DNA of 64,000 nt from Talaromyces rugulosus (taxonomy: Eukaryota > Ascomycota > Eurotiomycetes > Eurotiales > Trichocomaceae). The notes beneath the pieces are model-generated. The model saw only the letters and a list, made by a program, of their open reading frames with translations. It did no database searches and had not been told where the DNA came from. Numbering within the stretch: position 1 is the stretch's first letter; every line of letters starts with the position of its first letter. The stretch is from contig NC_049562.1 in assembly GCF_013368755.1 (NCBI RefSeq), positions 4,340,001-4,404,000 of the forward strand, in the 5' to 3' direction. Shown here piece after piece: positions 9,759-21,974 of the stretch. Position numbers and translations under genes: made by a program.

Positions 9759-11427
9759 TCAAGCGTGAATCATTTGCTGGACACGAGGATACCGACGGAC
9801 AATCTGTTGGTAGACGTCGGGGTGGTCACGCATCAGAATCTCAGGGTTCCAGGCCATGGCCACAAAGATGGTATCGACACCGCTTCCGAGCGGAGTCAAG
9901 AAAATCTGGCATATTTGAAGACCAATGACAAAGGAAAACGCCATGATGACAGCAGTGAAGCTGCCATCGGTGTTGTAGCTTGGCTTGGTAAACTCAAGGT
10001 ACAGGTATGCTAGCAGAGCGCAAAGGTACGAGACAAAAACGGAGCCCATACTCAGCACGGGTCCGATAAGGCAGTCGTTGACCAGCGCGTCGATACCACG
10101 GTCCTTCATCATAGCCCACGTGTCTTTGGCAGCTGGAACGTATGCCTTGCCATACAAGGCAATATGGCAGAAAGCATATCGGTTGAAGAAGGTGACTAGC
10201 CAGTCGAGCAAAGCGATGAAGCAGCCAAGAATCCAAATGAAGATGCTGCCAACCATGTTTCCCTGTGCAGCTTCTTGCCGTTGTGCAACAGAGCACGCTT
10301 GTCGAAGCATGTTGACAATGGCGATGATCAAACTTCCAAGACTGATACTACCAAAGGAATACGTAGTCGCACGTCTGAAGGCGCCACGAGTGGGACCCTT
10401 GGGAGGACCGCCTGGAGCGTTACTCCAGAAATACCATGATCCGTACACACCAGCGATAGTAGTATGGATGGTGTTCTTGATCCATTCGCTAAACCAGTAC
10501 ATGGCGAATGTAACATAGACAACAAGCCCAATAACCTTGGCACTGCTGCATCCACCGGTGCCGCACGATGGGTTCGTCCCACCGCCATTGGGCTCGTACG
10601 CGACATATATCGAGACCAAAGTAACGGAAAACCATGCGGAAAAGGCAACGGCGACAAGACCACCCAGCGCGCTAACGATAAAAACGTGTCCATACGTGCG
10701 CGCAACGTCAATCGCAGTCTGCAGCATGACGACACTGAATGGAATACGAGGAATCCAGCTGATAAAACAGAAGACAGCGAAAATGCCGAAGAGGAGAAAC
10801 ACGATGCCGGCGCCCCATTGCTTCCTGTAGAGATAGTAGATAGCAGTACCGAGAGCAAAGACGCAGTTAAGAATGCCGGTGATCCAGATAAACTGCTTGG
10901 TGAAATAGCGGGCACCCAAGAAATACGCCCACGACACAGCGAGAGCGACACAGAGTACAAAGACAAACAGAATCAAGGTATTGGTGTCCAGGCCAAAGTC
11001 ATTGCTCGAACCGTAGATGCTTCCACCATTGAAGCTTCTGGTGGTCGCGTACTTGTGGATGGAAAGACCAGAGATGGCGACATAGCCGAGGAAAACAGCA
11101 ATGAGCTTTGAGGGGGGTTCAGGTTAGCAGCAAATTTTTCAAAAGACGAGCGACGGGCTAGCGACATACCAAAAGACCGGCCCAGATGTCGTTGAATTTC
11201 GGCTTTTCGATCTTGAAAGCTTCATCGAAGCCCCATCCTCCTTGAGTAGGAGGCGGCGCGGAGATTTTCTCCGGCTGATACTGTTGTTGCTGTTGTTGCG
11301 GTGGCGGTTGCTGTTGATACTGCTGAGGCGGATTGGGCTGATAGCCCTGCTGGGCGTTGTTGTAGTACTGCTGCTGCCCTTGAGGGGCTGGATCGCCCTG
11401 GTAGTAGCTTGCCGCCTCGCCGCTCAT
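9759..11427 (-). CDS. PNS1: Pns1-family choline transporter-like membrane protein
   Basis: The spliced protein has 534 residues from exons 11427-11170 and 11105-9759 (64-bp intron). The first 70 residues are a cytosolic, Gln/Pro/Tyr-rich head encoded by CAA/CAG-rich DNA (MSGEAASYYQ ... PPQQQQQQYQPEK). The family block FKIEKPKFNDIWAGLL leads into about ten hydrophobic segments, with IPRIPFSVVMLQ in the core and CFIALLDWLVTFFNRYAFCHIALYG followed by NDCLIGP toward the end. This matches yeast Pns1 and the CTL/SLC44 family, which are plasma-membrane proteins; choline transport is shown for animal members but not for Pns1. The single phase-0 intron sits at the first membrane segment. Confidence 0.92.
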
Positions 11428-11983
11428 ATTGAACGATTGGACGAATGCTAAGAACTACTACTTGGCTGTAATGTGGCTCGATGAGGGAGGAAACAGACAC
11501 AAGATGGGATGCAAGTAAGGGTTTTTGCGACAAGTGGGCGAGAGAACTTGTTTTTGACCAGCGAAAACTAGTGAATGCAGCCTTGGCAAGGGCGCCGGGC
11601 ACGACTGGGCGCATGCGGCAAGAGCGAAGGCGCGCCAAGAGGCAAGAAGTCGATCTGGGTTCGCGATGACCGATGTATCCCTGATCCGCATATCGCAGCC
11701 AATGGCCGGTCGGAAAGTGGATCCGTTGCCGAATTAAACATTGCGCTAGCAGCCAGTGGAGCACAGTATCGCGTCTCCTATTGGTCAATGGCGCGCCTGG
11801 CTACGTCATTGAGTGGGAGAAATTCTCTGCATCCGATCTCCATCGGCCAATCACATCTCGGATATCAGGGGATCGACATTCCATTTGTCATCTATACGAG
11901 TACATTATTATTATATGAAATGCATTATCATTATATCAAAATATAAACATAGATGATTATCCCGAGTATAGGTGTTGGTCGAC
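11428..11983. promoter_or_regulatory. PNS1 promoter and downstream flank of the Zn2Cys6 gene
   Basis: This 556-bp stretch lies upstream of PNS1 and downstream of the next minus-strand gene. It is GC-moderate near PNS1 and becomes AT-rich (TTATTATATGAAATG repeats of a short word) from about 11900. I see no gene. Confidence 0.45.
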
Positions 11984-14413
11984 TCAGCTCGGCCAGTGGT
12001 GTAGTCCGGCAGGATCATACGCCCCAGGGTATGGTAGTGCAGTATACCCCATGTAATCTGCCCCGTTATTATTACCGAGGTTCCATATACTCCAATCGAC
12101 GTCCATCTCTCCGCTGAGTGACCAACTGAGAAGCCCCTGGGGAAGCATGGCTGAATTCATCGGCTGCTGCGGCGGCATCGCAAATGTGCCTAATGAAGAA
12201 AAGTCAGGGACTGGTGGGGACGGGAAGTTGAGATGGTTAAATGCATCTAGCGGCGCAGCAAAATCGGCTTCTTTGCTGGGCGTCTTCTCGGCCGGCTCCT
12301 CAAGTCCCAGGCCAACAGAATTCGCTAGGGCAAACACCACTTCGCAAAAGACTTTGTATGTCGGCGCTATTTTCTCCGCCTGGGTTATTATCATGATTGC
12401 CGAGATTTTGGACTTGAGCTGTTCGTATTCTGGATCAGGAGGTTCATTGCGTTGCCTGCCCAAAGCACCCATACTGGTCGCCAGAATGCCGTGGCAGATG
12501 TAGTAATAATCCGTCCATGCCACACCTTGCAAAAGACCAAGGCTCGATAGCTGGAGAAAGTGGTCTAGTACAGCGGTAGCTGAGGTATGGCATTCCCGGC
12601 TCATCGACTCCGTAGTAGGGCTTGCGGGGCTTAGCGTCGGCGATTTATCGCCCTGCAGAAAACGATCGACCTGACGATTGACTTTACAAACAAGAAAAGG
12701 TCGAGTCACAACAGACTTGCAATGGAAGTATAACGCGGTCAACATTATGACTGTTCGGAGATGTTTTTCTGGTATGCCTGGTGACTCCGGTTCTAAATTT
12801 GGAGGCAGCCGAGCCTTCCATGCTTCTAGTTCTTGTAGTAATTGTTTGACGTGACCAGCAGACGATAGCAAAGCCGTCTCGTCAGCATATCGTGCTGAAA
12901 TCGTGGCAGCTAGCCTCTTCACCCGGGCTGCAATATCAATCAAGGCCCATATTTGCTCACCAAATCCCTCGGGAAAGCCTATTTCACCGAGGAAGTTGTC
13001 ATCTGGCTGTCTCGTATTCACTTCCTTGTTGTCAATTATGTTTGGCCGGGCTAGAATGGACGCTAGGCTTTGATCAAAGTGAAATAGGGTCCACCAAACA
13101 ATCCGCCGCGTATGAGATTCGGTCGGGCCAAAGTTCTTGTAAGTGCCCTCCCGGTGCATGCCGATGGTTATGGCCATCCGTCCTGCAAGGCCTAGGAATA
13201 GCCATGCCGTGTTGCGTTCTCCCGAATTGTGTTCATAAAGTTGTAACAAAAGCAGGGCCTGCACGTTTTCTAAACTAGCAGTAAATGCAATTGAACCAAT
13301 CCGTTCGCGGATCAACTTGAAATATTTGTTTTGAATGGAGAGTGAGTCCGGGCACTGCTCCTCCCCGAGGGAGTTTGCTCCCAGGATAATGACCATGAAC
13401 AAGGAGCATATCCAACCAACTCCTGGTTCTTGTGCTTTCAAGGCGCCAACGCGCCAGAGAGCCTCGTACTGGCGCATGAAAGAGCCTCGATGAAAGACGA
13501 AGAAGGAAGGATGAATGTTGCTAAAGTACGCTTCCACCAGGCTGTCACACTGCTTCCGCTGCGGGAGAAGGTTTTTGAGGGCACTGGCAGCCGGGGTGTC
13601 TGAGTCTGGAGCGGGCCTGTATGGTAGAGAAGCAATTAAAAGTTGTCGAAGAGTGCTCTCGCCTGGGATGGGGTTCTCCTCGTCGGAGCTATTTTTCTCA
13701 GACGCTGAAGGCTCTGGTTCATGTTTTATCTGAGGCTCTAGGTCCCTGCTGGGAGGATGGGCCCCGGATATTCTGCTCTCTATCGCTTGTTTGTCATTAG
13801 AACGTTCACGCTCGCGCGATTCTAATGCCACCCAGTTCAGCTTGGCGACGAGTTGTCGAATGATTGACGCAAAATCGGAAGTACTCGATGGACCGACGTA
13901 TTGCAATATACGATGAGGACCAGGAATCATCCGCTCCTGTACTGGCTCCAGCAGTAAATCATGTGATTTTTCTTCTGAGAACTCGTCTACGTCGGGCTGG
14001 GAAGAAGTAGCAGCAGCAGCAGTCGTTGTCGGGGAGCTCTCGCTGAAAGCTTCGGGAGCGAGCGCTTGTTCGTCCGGCGAGGGCATGGCAATATCCCGGT
14101 CCTGAGCGAGTTTGAACAAAACCTCTATCTGATCGGTGTCTTCATCTGGGAAGAGACCGCGGACGAGAGCGTCGAGGGCCCGGTAGCGCACACTGAGCTT
14201 TTCGACGCTGCCATAGAGGCGCTGCTTGCGCGGCATGGTCGACTTGCACTCGACTCCATGGTCAAAGCAGCTAGCGCACGACTCGTTCTCGTTGGCGCGC
14301 ACACATCGAATGCGACGGAGCTTGCATCGGTCACAGCTCACGGGTGTGCGGCGCCGAAGAGAATCGGGGACACGGCGCTTTGGCGTTTTTCGGTCACCCC
14401 CGCTTGGAGGCAT
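11984..14413 (-). CDS. Zn2Cys6 fungal-specific transcription factor (809 aa)
   Basis: This is a single-exon regulator. The binuclear zinc cluster is complete at Cys27, 30, 37, 46, 49 and 56 (spacing 2-6-8-2-6), preceded by basic residues (KRRVPDSLRRR). A short conserved stretch after it (RQRLYGSVEKLSVRYRALD-like) probably acts as linker and dimerisation region. The middle holds an acidic, Ser-rich spacer with a run of Ala/Thr encoded by CAG-like repeats, then the fungal_trans ligand-response domain from about residue 290 (YFSNIHPSFFVFHRGSF) to about 560. The C-terminus is Pro/Met/Asn-rich and could activate transcription. Such proteins bind CGG-type half sites; the target pathway is unknown. 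It starts at the first ATG (MPPSGGDRKTP). Neighbours do not form a cluster that would reveal its role. Confidence 0.88.
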   Translation of the reverse strand: MPPSGGDRKTPKRRVPDSLRRRTPVSCDRCKLRRIRCVRANENESCASCFDHGVECKSTMPRKQRLYGSVEKLSVRYRALDALVRGLFPDEDTDQIEVLFKLAQDRDIAMPSPDEQALAPEAFSESSPTTTAAAATSSQPDVDEFSEEKSHDLLLEPVQERMIPGPHRILQYVGPSSTSDFASIIRQLVAKLNWVALESRERERSNDKQAIESRISGAHPPSRDLEPQIKHEPEPSASEKNSSDEENPIPGESTLRQLLIASLPYRPAPDSDTPAASALKNLLPQRKQCDSLVEAYFSNIHPSFFVFHRGSFMRQYEALWRVGALKAQEPGVGWICSLFMVIILGANSLGEEQCPDSLSIQNKYFKLIRERIGSIAFTASLENVQALLLLQLYEHNSGERNTAWLFLGLAGRMAITIGMHREGTYKNFGPTESHTRRIVWWTLFHFDQSLASILARPNIIDNKEVNTRQPDDNFLGEIGFPEGFGEQIWALIDIAARVKRLAATISARYADETALLSSAGHVKQLLQELEAWKARLPPNLEPESPGIPEKHLRTVIMLTALYFHCKSVVTRPFLVCKVNRQVDRFLQGDKSPTLSPASPTTESMSRECHTSATAVLDHFLQLSSLGLLQGVAWTDYYYICHGILATSMGALGRQRNEPPDPEYEQLKSKISAIMIITQAEKIAPTYKVFCEVVFALANSVGLGLEEPAEKTPSKEADFAAPLDAFNHLNFPSPPVPDFSSLGTFAMPPQQPMNSAMLPQGLLSWSLSGEMDVDWSIWNLGNNNGADYMGYTALPYPGAYDPAGLHHWPS

Positions 14414-16074
14414 TCTGTTGCTGGGACAGTGTATTTATTCAGCTTGGGAAGGAAACGTAAATGATGCGCGCAACCCTGAAAAAAGAATCGCGAGCAATCA
14501 AGGTGCATTGTTGCATGGTGAATCAAAGCTAAGGTTGCAGCAGCGTGGGTGCAGGAACAAGGCTGGGCAGCGCCGAAGTTGCGACGGTGATGCGTGTTCG
14601 GTTAGTTCTCTGGCGAGTGGTGAGCCTCATTTTGTTGGTTCCTACGCAGTCGATCAGGAGCCAGGTTTACACAACTACACACTATAGCAATATAAGTGAG
14701 GCGATTGCAATATTAATACTACGAGTGAATTTTTGAAGTCACTGATTTACTTTGGAAGTTCGTGAATAATAATGATCCCAGTTCGTCGTCTCTTTCTCGA
14801 AGCCGGAGCGGCATTACTTTTTGCCGAATCTTGCATGGTGAAGCATTAGGTGACAAAAATACGTCAATTTTTTTTTTTTAGTTGTATTGACTGCATACAG
14901 TTTTATTTTTGTAACCAAATTGCCCAATACTGTTAATGACGATGCCAATGGAGCAGCCATTGGTTGCAGCCTTGATGGGGAAGGAGCGATTCTAGGCCAG
15001 CAGTCGGTGACTCGCTCGAGCCAGTCGGGACTAGCGGGCCTTATGTAGCGATCTTGGCCGTGGCCCACGGGTCTTTCGGTTTGATAATTTAAAAAAAATT
15101 GGCGACCGACGGTGTTTCATATGATAGGCCGACAAGGTGCGCATCTGAAACATGGAATATGAGTAGCAATTCAGTCTCTGCGTGCGCGATGAGTTGTCAC
15201 TTGTCCTACCTGAAAGACGGGCGGAATCCGGCATTCTTCGTCTAGCCACCGTAAGACAGGCAGGCAGTATACCAGATTACCAGTAGTACTACTACTCCTT
15301 TCCCCGTACTAAAACTCCATATATGCACGGCTCTTCTCGAACATAGTGGATGACGTGACACGCAATAACGACTTGAGACAAGAAAGACCGGCCTTGAGGG
15401 CGGAGACTCGTTGATTTGCCAAGGAGCCCCGCCCGGTGGAGCGGCGCTTAGATCGCCCAACTAGTGCTACGGGGGCTTGGCGATCGCACTCCGCGGCGGA
15501 ACCAATCACGGCGGCCCAAGCGAGTCTGTGCGTATTGTTGTCGATCTTGGCAGGAGCGCTGCACTGCCTCCTGCCGGGCCCTCCTCCTGTCTCCTGCATC
15601 GTTCCGCCCGCTGATCGGGGGATGTGATATACTCCGTACGGTGAGAGTCGGTGACAATACCGTTTCAGGGCAGCCACGGCCAAGCAGCGGCCGCTGGGCG
15701 GAATGCCTGCCGTGGACTCGTCGTAATTACTGCCCGATACAGTGTAATCAATAACTGTCCCTGGTCGGTCGCCCTTGCCTGCGGCGACGATCGGTTGGCT
15801 CCTGTTACGTATAATAACACAGCGCCTGCCCCTGACGCCCTTGGCTCTTGCCTGTTCTGCCACATGCCTCGACACCATTCTCTCTCACATTCTGTTTAAG
15901 AGTCATCCAGGCTCGCGTCATTCGTTTTCTCCCTCTCCCACACGCGTCTTGTCTCTCGCCTCTTGAGACCTCTTTGTTGCTATTCCAATAATCCCCTTTT
16001 AATCGACGACTATTTCTCTCATTCAACTCTTTAGTCTTTGACATCTATCACTCTTTCTCATACCCTATTTCATC
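14414..16074. promoter_or_regulatory. Long divergent promoter region of the Zn2Cys6 and GH72 genes
   Basis: This gap of 1.66 kb serves two divergent genes. It contains a T-run near 14869-14880, the ACTCCGTACGG word at about 15630, and a pyrimidine-rich leader (15880-16070) just before the GH72 ATG. Open frames here, including one of 189 codons on the minus strand at 15309-15878, lack any family resemblance and overlap others, so I do not call them genes. The size suits a strongly regulated cell-wall gene. Confidence 0.5.
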
Positions 16075-17491
16075 ATGCAGACTGTTCTCGCCTCGTTGGC
16101 CGTCGCCGTCTCCGTGGCCGCCGCTGTTCCTCAGCAGCTGGCTGCCCGTGATGACGGCCCAACCCCCATCACCGTCAAGGGAAATGCCTTCTTCCAGGGC
16201 GACGAACGCTTCTATGTCCGTGGTGTCGACTACCAGCCCGGCGGCTCGTCCAAGCTTGTTGACCCGCTCGCTGAGCCCACCACCTGCAAGCGAGACATCA
16301 AGAAGTTCACCGACCTCGGTCTCAACACTGTCCGTGTCTACTCGGTCGACAACACTGCCGACCACGACGAATGTATGAATGCTCTGGCAGACGCCAACAT
16401 CTACGTCGTCCTGGATGTCAACACCCCCAAGTACTCCTTGAACCGTGCCGACCCCGAGGTGTCCTACAACGACGTCTACCTGCAAAACGTCTTTTCCACG
16501 GTCGAGATGTTCGCCCAGTATCCCAACACCTTGGCCTTCTTTTCCGGAAACGAGGTCATCAACGACGGCCCCTCGTCCAAAGCTGCCCCGTACGTCAAGG
16601 CTGTCACCCGTGACATTCGCCAGTTCCTCCGCTCTCGCAAGCTGCGTACCGTCCCTGTTGGCTACTCGGCCGTAAGTATATTTTCAATGTATCATCCGGG
16701 ATTAGCTACTAATTACACCACAGGCTGATATCGACACCAACCGTCTCCAAATGGCCGAGTACATGAACTGCGGTACCGACGACGAACGCAGTGACTTCTT
16801 TGCCTTTAACGACTATTCTTGGTGCGATCCTTCCTCCTTCACCATCTCGGGCTGGGACGAAAAGGTGAAGAACTTTACCGGCTATGGTCTTCCTCTCTTC
16901 CTTTCCGAGTACGGCTGCAACACGAACAAGCGCCAGTTCCAGGAAGTCAGTTCTCTGTACGATACCAAGATGACTCCCGTGTATTCTGGTGGCCTGGTCT
17001 ATGAGTACTCCGAGGAAGGCAGCAACTACGGTCTTGTCAAGATCAGCGGCGACGATGTCACCGAAAAGCCCGATTACACCGAACTGAAGAACGCCCTGAA
17101 GAAGACCGCTCCCCCCAAGGGTGACGGCAACTACAACTCGACCGGTGGCGCCAGCGGTTGCCCAGCTTCTAGCCCTCCCAACTGGGATGTCTCCGAAGAT
17201 GCTCTCCCCGAGATCCCAGCCCCTGCTAAGAAGTTCATGACCGAGGGTGCCGGCAAGGGCCCCGGCTTTCTCGGCTCGGGCAGCCAGAACAAGGGCACTC
17301 AGTCCACCGCCACCGCCAGTGCTGGCTCTGGCTCTGTCTCCGGCTCGTCAGAAACGTCGTCTTCGTCCCCGTCCAGCTCGACGGGCGCTGCAGCCAGTGT
17401 CCGTGCTCCGGAAATGAGCTTTGTTCCCTTGATGGGCAGCGTCGCCGTTGCGCTGTCGACTTTGTTGGGAGCCTCGTTAGTCTTGTTGTAA
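16075..17491 (+). CDS. gel1: GPI-anchored 1,3-beta-glucanosyltransferase (GH72, Gel1-like)
   Basis: Two exons, 16075-16671 and 16724-17491 (52-bp intron), give 454 residues. A cleavable signal peptide (MQTVLASLAVAVSVAAA) precedes the mature start near RDDGPTPITV. The catalytic barrel shows FFQGDERFYVRGVDYQPGG, the acid/base site FFSGNEVIND and the nucleophile site LFLSEYGCN, matching the two GH72 glutamates. The C-terminal third is Ser/Gly-rich and ends in a hydrophobic tail (VAVALSTLLGASLVLL), the signal for GPI attachment. No X8/CBM43 cysteine module follows, which places it in the short Gel1/Gel2 branch. These enzymes cut and re-join beta-1,3-glucan chains at the plasma membrane, lengthening wall glucan. 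The exact gel paralogue is inferred from resemblance. Confidence 0.93.
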
Positions 17492-18666
17492 GCTTAGATT
17501 GCTATGCTACCCGTTGTTGTAGGGCTAGTCGCAAGGCGCGATGATGTCAGCTCGTGCTGGAGAATCTTGTACAGTCAACTGGAGGACTAGCTACCCTACC
17601 TCGATACCATTTTTGCAGTTTGTTGTATCCCATTCACTTTTGTCGTGTATAATTAGTATAGTGCACATTATGGATTCATCCCGTTTTTTAGTCTGAGGCG
17701 GTTGTCAATTCACTTATTATTTATTACTTTTTTTCTTCTTGGCGAGCGGTAAACATCTGTTAGAAGTAACATTTGGACAAATCATACAATTATCAAATTA
17801 TCAATAAGATGATTCACCTGACCGGGGAAGGAATTCCGCATTGGGAAAGGCTAGTACTTTTTTGTCACTTTCTGTCACTTTCTGGATCTGGAAAATGGCC
17901 AGCTGGCAGCTGAACATGCCAAGGTAGTAGACTGTTTGATTAGACAAAGCACAGTCGCATTATTATACTGTTTCCATTGGTAGTATTCTGAGCTTTAACC
18001 TTTTAGTGGCAACTCTGCCCGCGGGATGCGTGGAGAGTAAGCAAGCCTGCGTGGGGGTGTCAAGGCTCGACTGGAGGAAGAGAGCTTGATACCCCGCATC
18101 TTTTGATCGGTGGCTATTGGCACGCAGGGAGTACTTACTAATAGTCTACTACATAGTTAGTACATACTACATAGTTACACCGACTCCGGTGTTTTATTAT
18201 CCAGGATCCAGTTTCCAGCCTCCAGAAATGCCCGTTTGCGGCTGCTCTGCCAGGTAACCTTCTTGTGCAGGTTTTTAGTGTATGACTACATGACTACATG
18301 ACTGCCTTGCATCGCTGCATAACTGTGTGCATCTGTGGAGTCTGTTTTTTTTTTTCTTTTTTTCTTTTAATCCTATGTGAATATGATGGTCCCCCCACGC
18401 TTGAAGGGATTCCAGCCATTCTAAATGCAACGCTAAAACGCCGCACCGAGCGATCGTCCTTATCATCCGCCTTCTCCACAACTTGATAACAACCACAGCC
18501 ATGCGCAGATAAGCTTGGACGAAGCCTACTTGAGTTTGGTTGCCCAGAGGTTACCCCCTAGCTGGCTGTGCCATGGCTCTCTGTATTTAACATGGCCTCC
18601 CCCTGGCCTGCCCTGGCCTCGCTCCCTTGACCTTGGTCAAGAGCCAAAGTGAGTGAGTTAGCGACG
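17492..18666. other. Intergenic region between GH72 and MFS genes
   Basis: This stretch has AT-rich 3' flank sequence, a short duplicated word TTTCTGTCACTTTCTG at about 17866-17884, and TGACTACATGACTACATGAC at about 18282-18301. A T-rich run occurs near 18346-18368. A TATA-like TATTTAA near 18586 lies about 80 bp before the MFS ATG. I see no coding gene. Confidence 0.45.
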
Positions 18667-20300
18667 ATGGGCCAACCCTCAGACGACCTCGACAACGAGG
18701 CCTTTCCCAGCAAGAGTAATGTCGACATCCACGCCACCACAAACGAGTCGACTGGCCCTGGCACTGTCGATCCGCTGCATGATGTCGCTCGTGTGATTGA
18801 CCACAAGGCCGAGCGCGCCCTGTGCCGCAAGTTTGACCTGCGCCTGCTTCCGATTCTGGCTTTTATGTGTATGTATCAATGCATCCTTCTACTACAGCAA
18901 AGAGTATATAGCTAACGATCAATAATAGATCTCTGCAATGCCCTCGACAAGGGCAATCTGGGAAATGCCGAAACCGACACTCTCAACGAAAGTACGTTCT
19001 TTCTTTCATTGCTGCTGCTGACTCGGAGCTCACAAGTCCAGGCCTGGGTATGACCGGCGACCAGTACAACCTGCTGCTGTCCATCTTCTTCGTCCCCTTT
19101 GTCGTATTTGCGCCGCCAATTGCCATGCTGGGCAAGCGCTTCAGCCCGGCCAGAGTCATCTCGGGCATGATGTTCAGCTTCGGCGTGTTTACCCTGCTGT
19201 CGGCCTCTGTGACCAATTTCTCGGGCCTGTTTGCGCTGCGCTGGTTCCTCGGCATGTCTGAAGCTGCGTTTTTCCCGCTGGTCATCTACTACCAGACCAC
19301 TTTTTACCGCCGTGGTGAGCTGGCGAGACGGCTGGCTATCTTTTACGCTGCTTCAAACATTGCCAACGCCTTTTCGGGTTTGCTTGCCTTTGGCGTGTTT
19401 CAGATCAAAAACTCTACGCTGGACGGATGGCGCTATCTCTTTCTTATTGAAGGCTCTTTCACCGTGGTCTTTTCCGCGTTTGCCTTTTTCTATCTGCCAA
19501 AAAGCCCGCAGGAGGCCCGCTTTCTCAACGAGGAGGAGAAACAGCTTGCCTTTCATCGCATCCAGGTCGACTCGTCGGCCGTCGTCAACGAGGAATTCAA
19601 CCTGCGCCATGCACTGGGCATCCTGAAGCGGCCTACCACGTATGCCTTTTTGGCGATTGAGATCTGTCTCGGTGTGCCACTGCAAGGTGTAGCCCTGTTC
19701 CTACCCCAGATCGTGTCCCGGTTGGGATATCCAACGGTGAAAACGAACCTATACACCGTCGCACCCAACGTGACCGGCGCTGTAATGCTGCTCGTACTGG
19801 CCTTTGCCTCTGACGCGGTCCGGCTACGGTCACCGTTTATCGTGCTTGGTTTTCTATTCACGCTGATCGGATTCGTCATTTATGCGGCCATCAACGACGT
19901 GACCGCAGAAATCCATCTGGCATATTTCGCCTGCTTTATGATGACCTGGGGCACCTCGGCGCCGTCAGTGCTGCTAAGCACATGGTACAACAACAACATC
20001 GCCGACGAGGGCCAGCGCGTGCTGCTCACGAGTATGGGTGTTCCGCTGGCCAACCTGATGGGCCTCGTGTCCAGCAACGTGTTTCGCAGCAAGGATAAAC
20101 CAAAGTACATGCCGGCCCTGGTCACCATCGCCTCGTTTGGCGGCGCGGGTGCCCTGATTGCTGGACTTTTGGGTTTGTATATGTGGTGGGACAATGCGCG
20201 TCGCAATCGCAAGGCGGGCTATGTCGTTGATGCGCGAGACATACCGACTGAGCGGCTGCGGGATGGGCCCAAGATGGACGAGTTTCGCTGGTTTTTGTAG
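18667..20300 (+). CDS. Major facilitator transporter, Dal5/allantoate-permease-like (ACS) family
   Basis: Three exons (18667-18868, 18929-18991, 19042-20300) give 507 residues. The first ATG in frame (MGQPSDDLDN) was chosen, since upstream codons open only through a GTG. The head KFDLRLLPILAFMYLCNALDKGNLGNA is the hallmark of the anion:cation symporter group containing Dal5, Tna1 and Vht1. Twelve hydrophobic segments follow, with ALRWFLGMSEAAFFP and FYRRGELARRLAIFY between TM4 and TM5 and the long polar loop around residues 245-275. Such permeases take up allantoate, nicotinate, biotin or similar organic acids across the plasma membrane; the substrate cannot be read from sequence. No metabolic genes for such a compound sit next to it. 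Confidence 0.88.
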
Positions 20301-20964
20301 GTCATTTTTATATCAATGTTATATAACAGTTATGTATGTATCTATGATATTAAATGAGAGACGCCTAGTCTATGCCCGGCCAACGACTTTTCCAACTTGC
20401 GAGCCGCTGGTCTGTTTTCCATGATCCATCTGGAAAGGGGAAAACCCTAATTTACAGGCTTATATTCTAGAAAATATCGTACTATTTTTCAACTAGCGAC
20501 AAGTCTCCATCCATTAATATCTCTCAGCATGTTAGCTGCTAACTAAAAAGCCTTTGGCTATTTGTTAGTCCTTACTATCTAATAATATATGTATTTACCT
20601 ACTCCTGAAATAATAAATAAATAAACTAAATACAACGTACATATAGTGCAAAAAACAGCCAGGGCCAACAATCCAATAAGAAACGTGCTAGTCATATATT
20701 CCTTCGGCAAATGTCAGAACTTGAATCGTTCGCCTTTCCTAATAACGTTAAACATGGCAAATTAAAGAACTCTAGCGCGACAAGCTGACACGCATGTCGT
20801 AGTTTCACGCCGGGGGGGAGGTAACAGTTCGGACGGGACGGTAACATCAATTTTAGAGACGGGACTTACAACTCCGATCCGATATAAGCATAAATTAGAT
20901 ACAAATACCGCTTTAAAAAATAAAAAAAATTAAACTTTGCCATTGTCTACAGCCGATAAAAAAA
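20301..20964. other. AT-rich intergenic region
   Basis: This 664-bp AT-rich stretch is between two plus-strand genes. It includes TAATAAATAAATAAACTAAA at about 20611-20630 and a G-run (GCCGGGGGGGAGG) near 20810. No gene or recognisable element was found. Confidence 0.45.
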
Positions 20965-21512
20965 ATGAATTCTATCCTTTTATTCTCCCTCCTTGGTGCT
21001 GCTGCCAGCGCCCTTGACTTTCAAGGGGCAGGTCAGATCCGTACCTGGAACCAAACAGGCACGGATCTTGGCTGTCTAACCAAGCAAGCACAGTGGACAG
21101 TCGACGAGACACAATGTGATTCCTTTTCAGGAAAGCGCAACGCAACCGGTATCTATCTGACAGCGTCCACTGGAGTGCCGTGTGGAATCGACAATGTCAA
21201 GGTAGTATGCCAGGATGGGCTAAGCACGGTTACGTCAACATGGGGGGTGAGTGTTCACTGTTTCCATATGAAATATGAATTTTACTTGCTGTATAAGGTG
21301 TGTGTGTATGTTTTTCACTAACTGTTCGTTAGCTCTTCTACGGAGGAAGCCCATATCCGGACCACGATGTTCTTGGCTTTGGTGAATACGGGTTGATGGC
21401 ATCGACAGAGGACTATGTACCCACAAAGGCGACAGATGCTCCGGTTACGATTGAGTTCTGGGGCGATACCAATGTTCAGCCCTTTGTATGGCTTACATGG
21501 AAGGCCACATAG
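20965..21512 (+). CDS. Small secreted cysteine-containing protein, function unknown
   Basis: Exons 20965-21246 and 21333-21512 (86-bp intron with GTGAGT donor) give 153 residues. An N-terminal signal peptide (MNSILLFSLLGAAASA) ends before LDFQGAG. The mature part is about 135 residues, with four cysteines (GCLTK, TQCDS, VPCGI, VVCQD) that could make two disulfides, and many aromatic and Gly residues (LFYGGSPYPDHDVLGFGEYG), suggesting a beta-rich fold. I do not recognise the family. Size, secretion signal and cysteines are those of small secreted proteins, including candidate effectors, but nothing here shows such a role. It is transcribed in the same direction as the flanking MFS and phospholipase genes. 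Confidence 0.7.
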
Positions 21513-21974
21513 TGAGAAGGGGCAAGAATAAATGGACTGTGATAGCTTTGTACCTATCGAATCACCTGCTTAATCTGAATAGCGAGCGTCGTACAATCAT
21601 TCCTGTTGGATTTAAACACGGAGAGGTGGTGACATACACGTATAATCAGAGCGTAGTTTGAATTATAAGAATTAACATCGCTCGAGGCTTAAAAGGCTGT
21701 CGGGACTGTCCACGATGGATGACGTTTTGCGGGTACATAAATATGGCCCCACTAAGACTAGTTAAGGCCTAAGTCCGAAGTTCAATGTTCACTTCACCGT
21801 CAATTGACGTGATCCTGGCAACCTCGCTCATTCTTTTGCATTTATTTCTGTTCTCTTGTACTGCGCATAACCAGCCGTTAGAGACTATTGTTATTGTTTT
21901 TTTTTTTTTTTTTTTTTTTTTAATTTGAATTCGCTCGTCAAAACCACTGTGTTCTGAAACCAGGCCTAGCCGCG
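21513..21974. other. Intergenic region with a long T-run
   Basis: This 462-bp gap before the phospholipase gene contains an uninterrupted poly-T tract at about 21898-21921. It lies about 55 bp upstream of the start codon, so it may be part of the promoter or leader. No gene was seen. Confidence 0.5.

Noticed and set aside
15309..15878. 189-codon minus-strand frame upstream of the GH72 gene
   Set aside because: Composition is GC-driven, several other frames overlap it, and no motif or splice pattern supports it.
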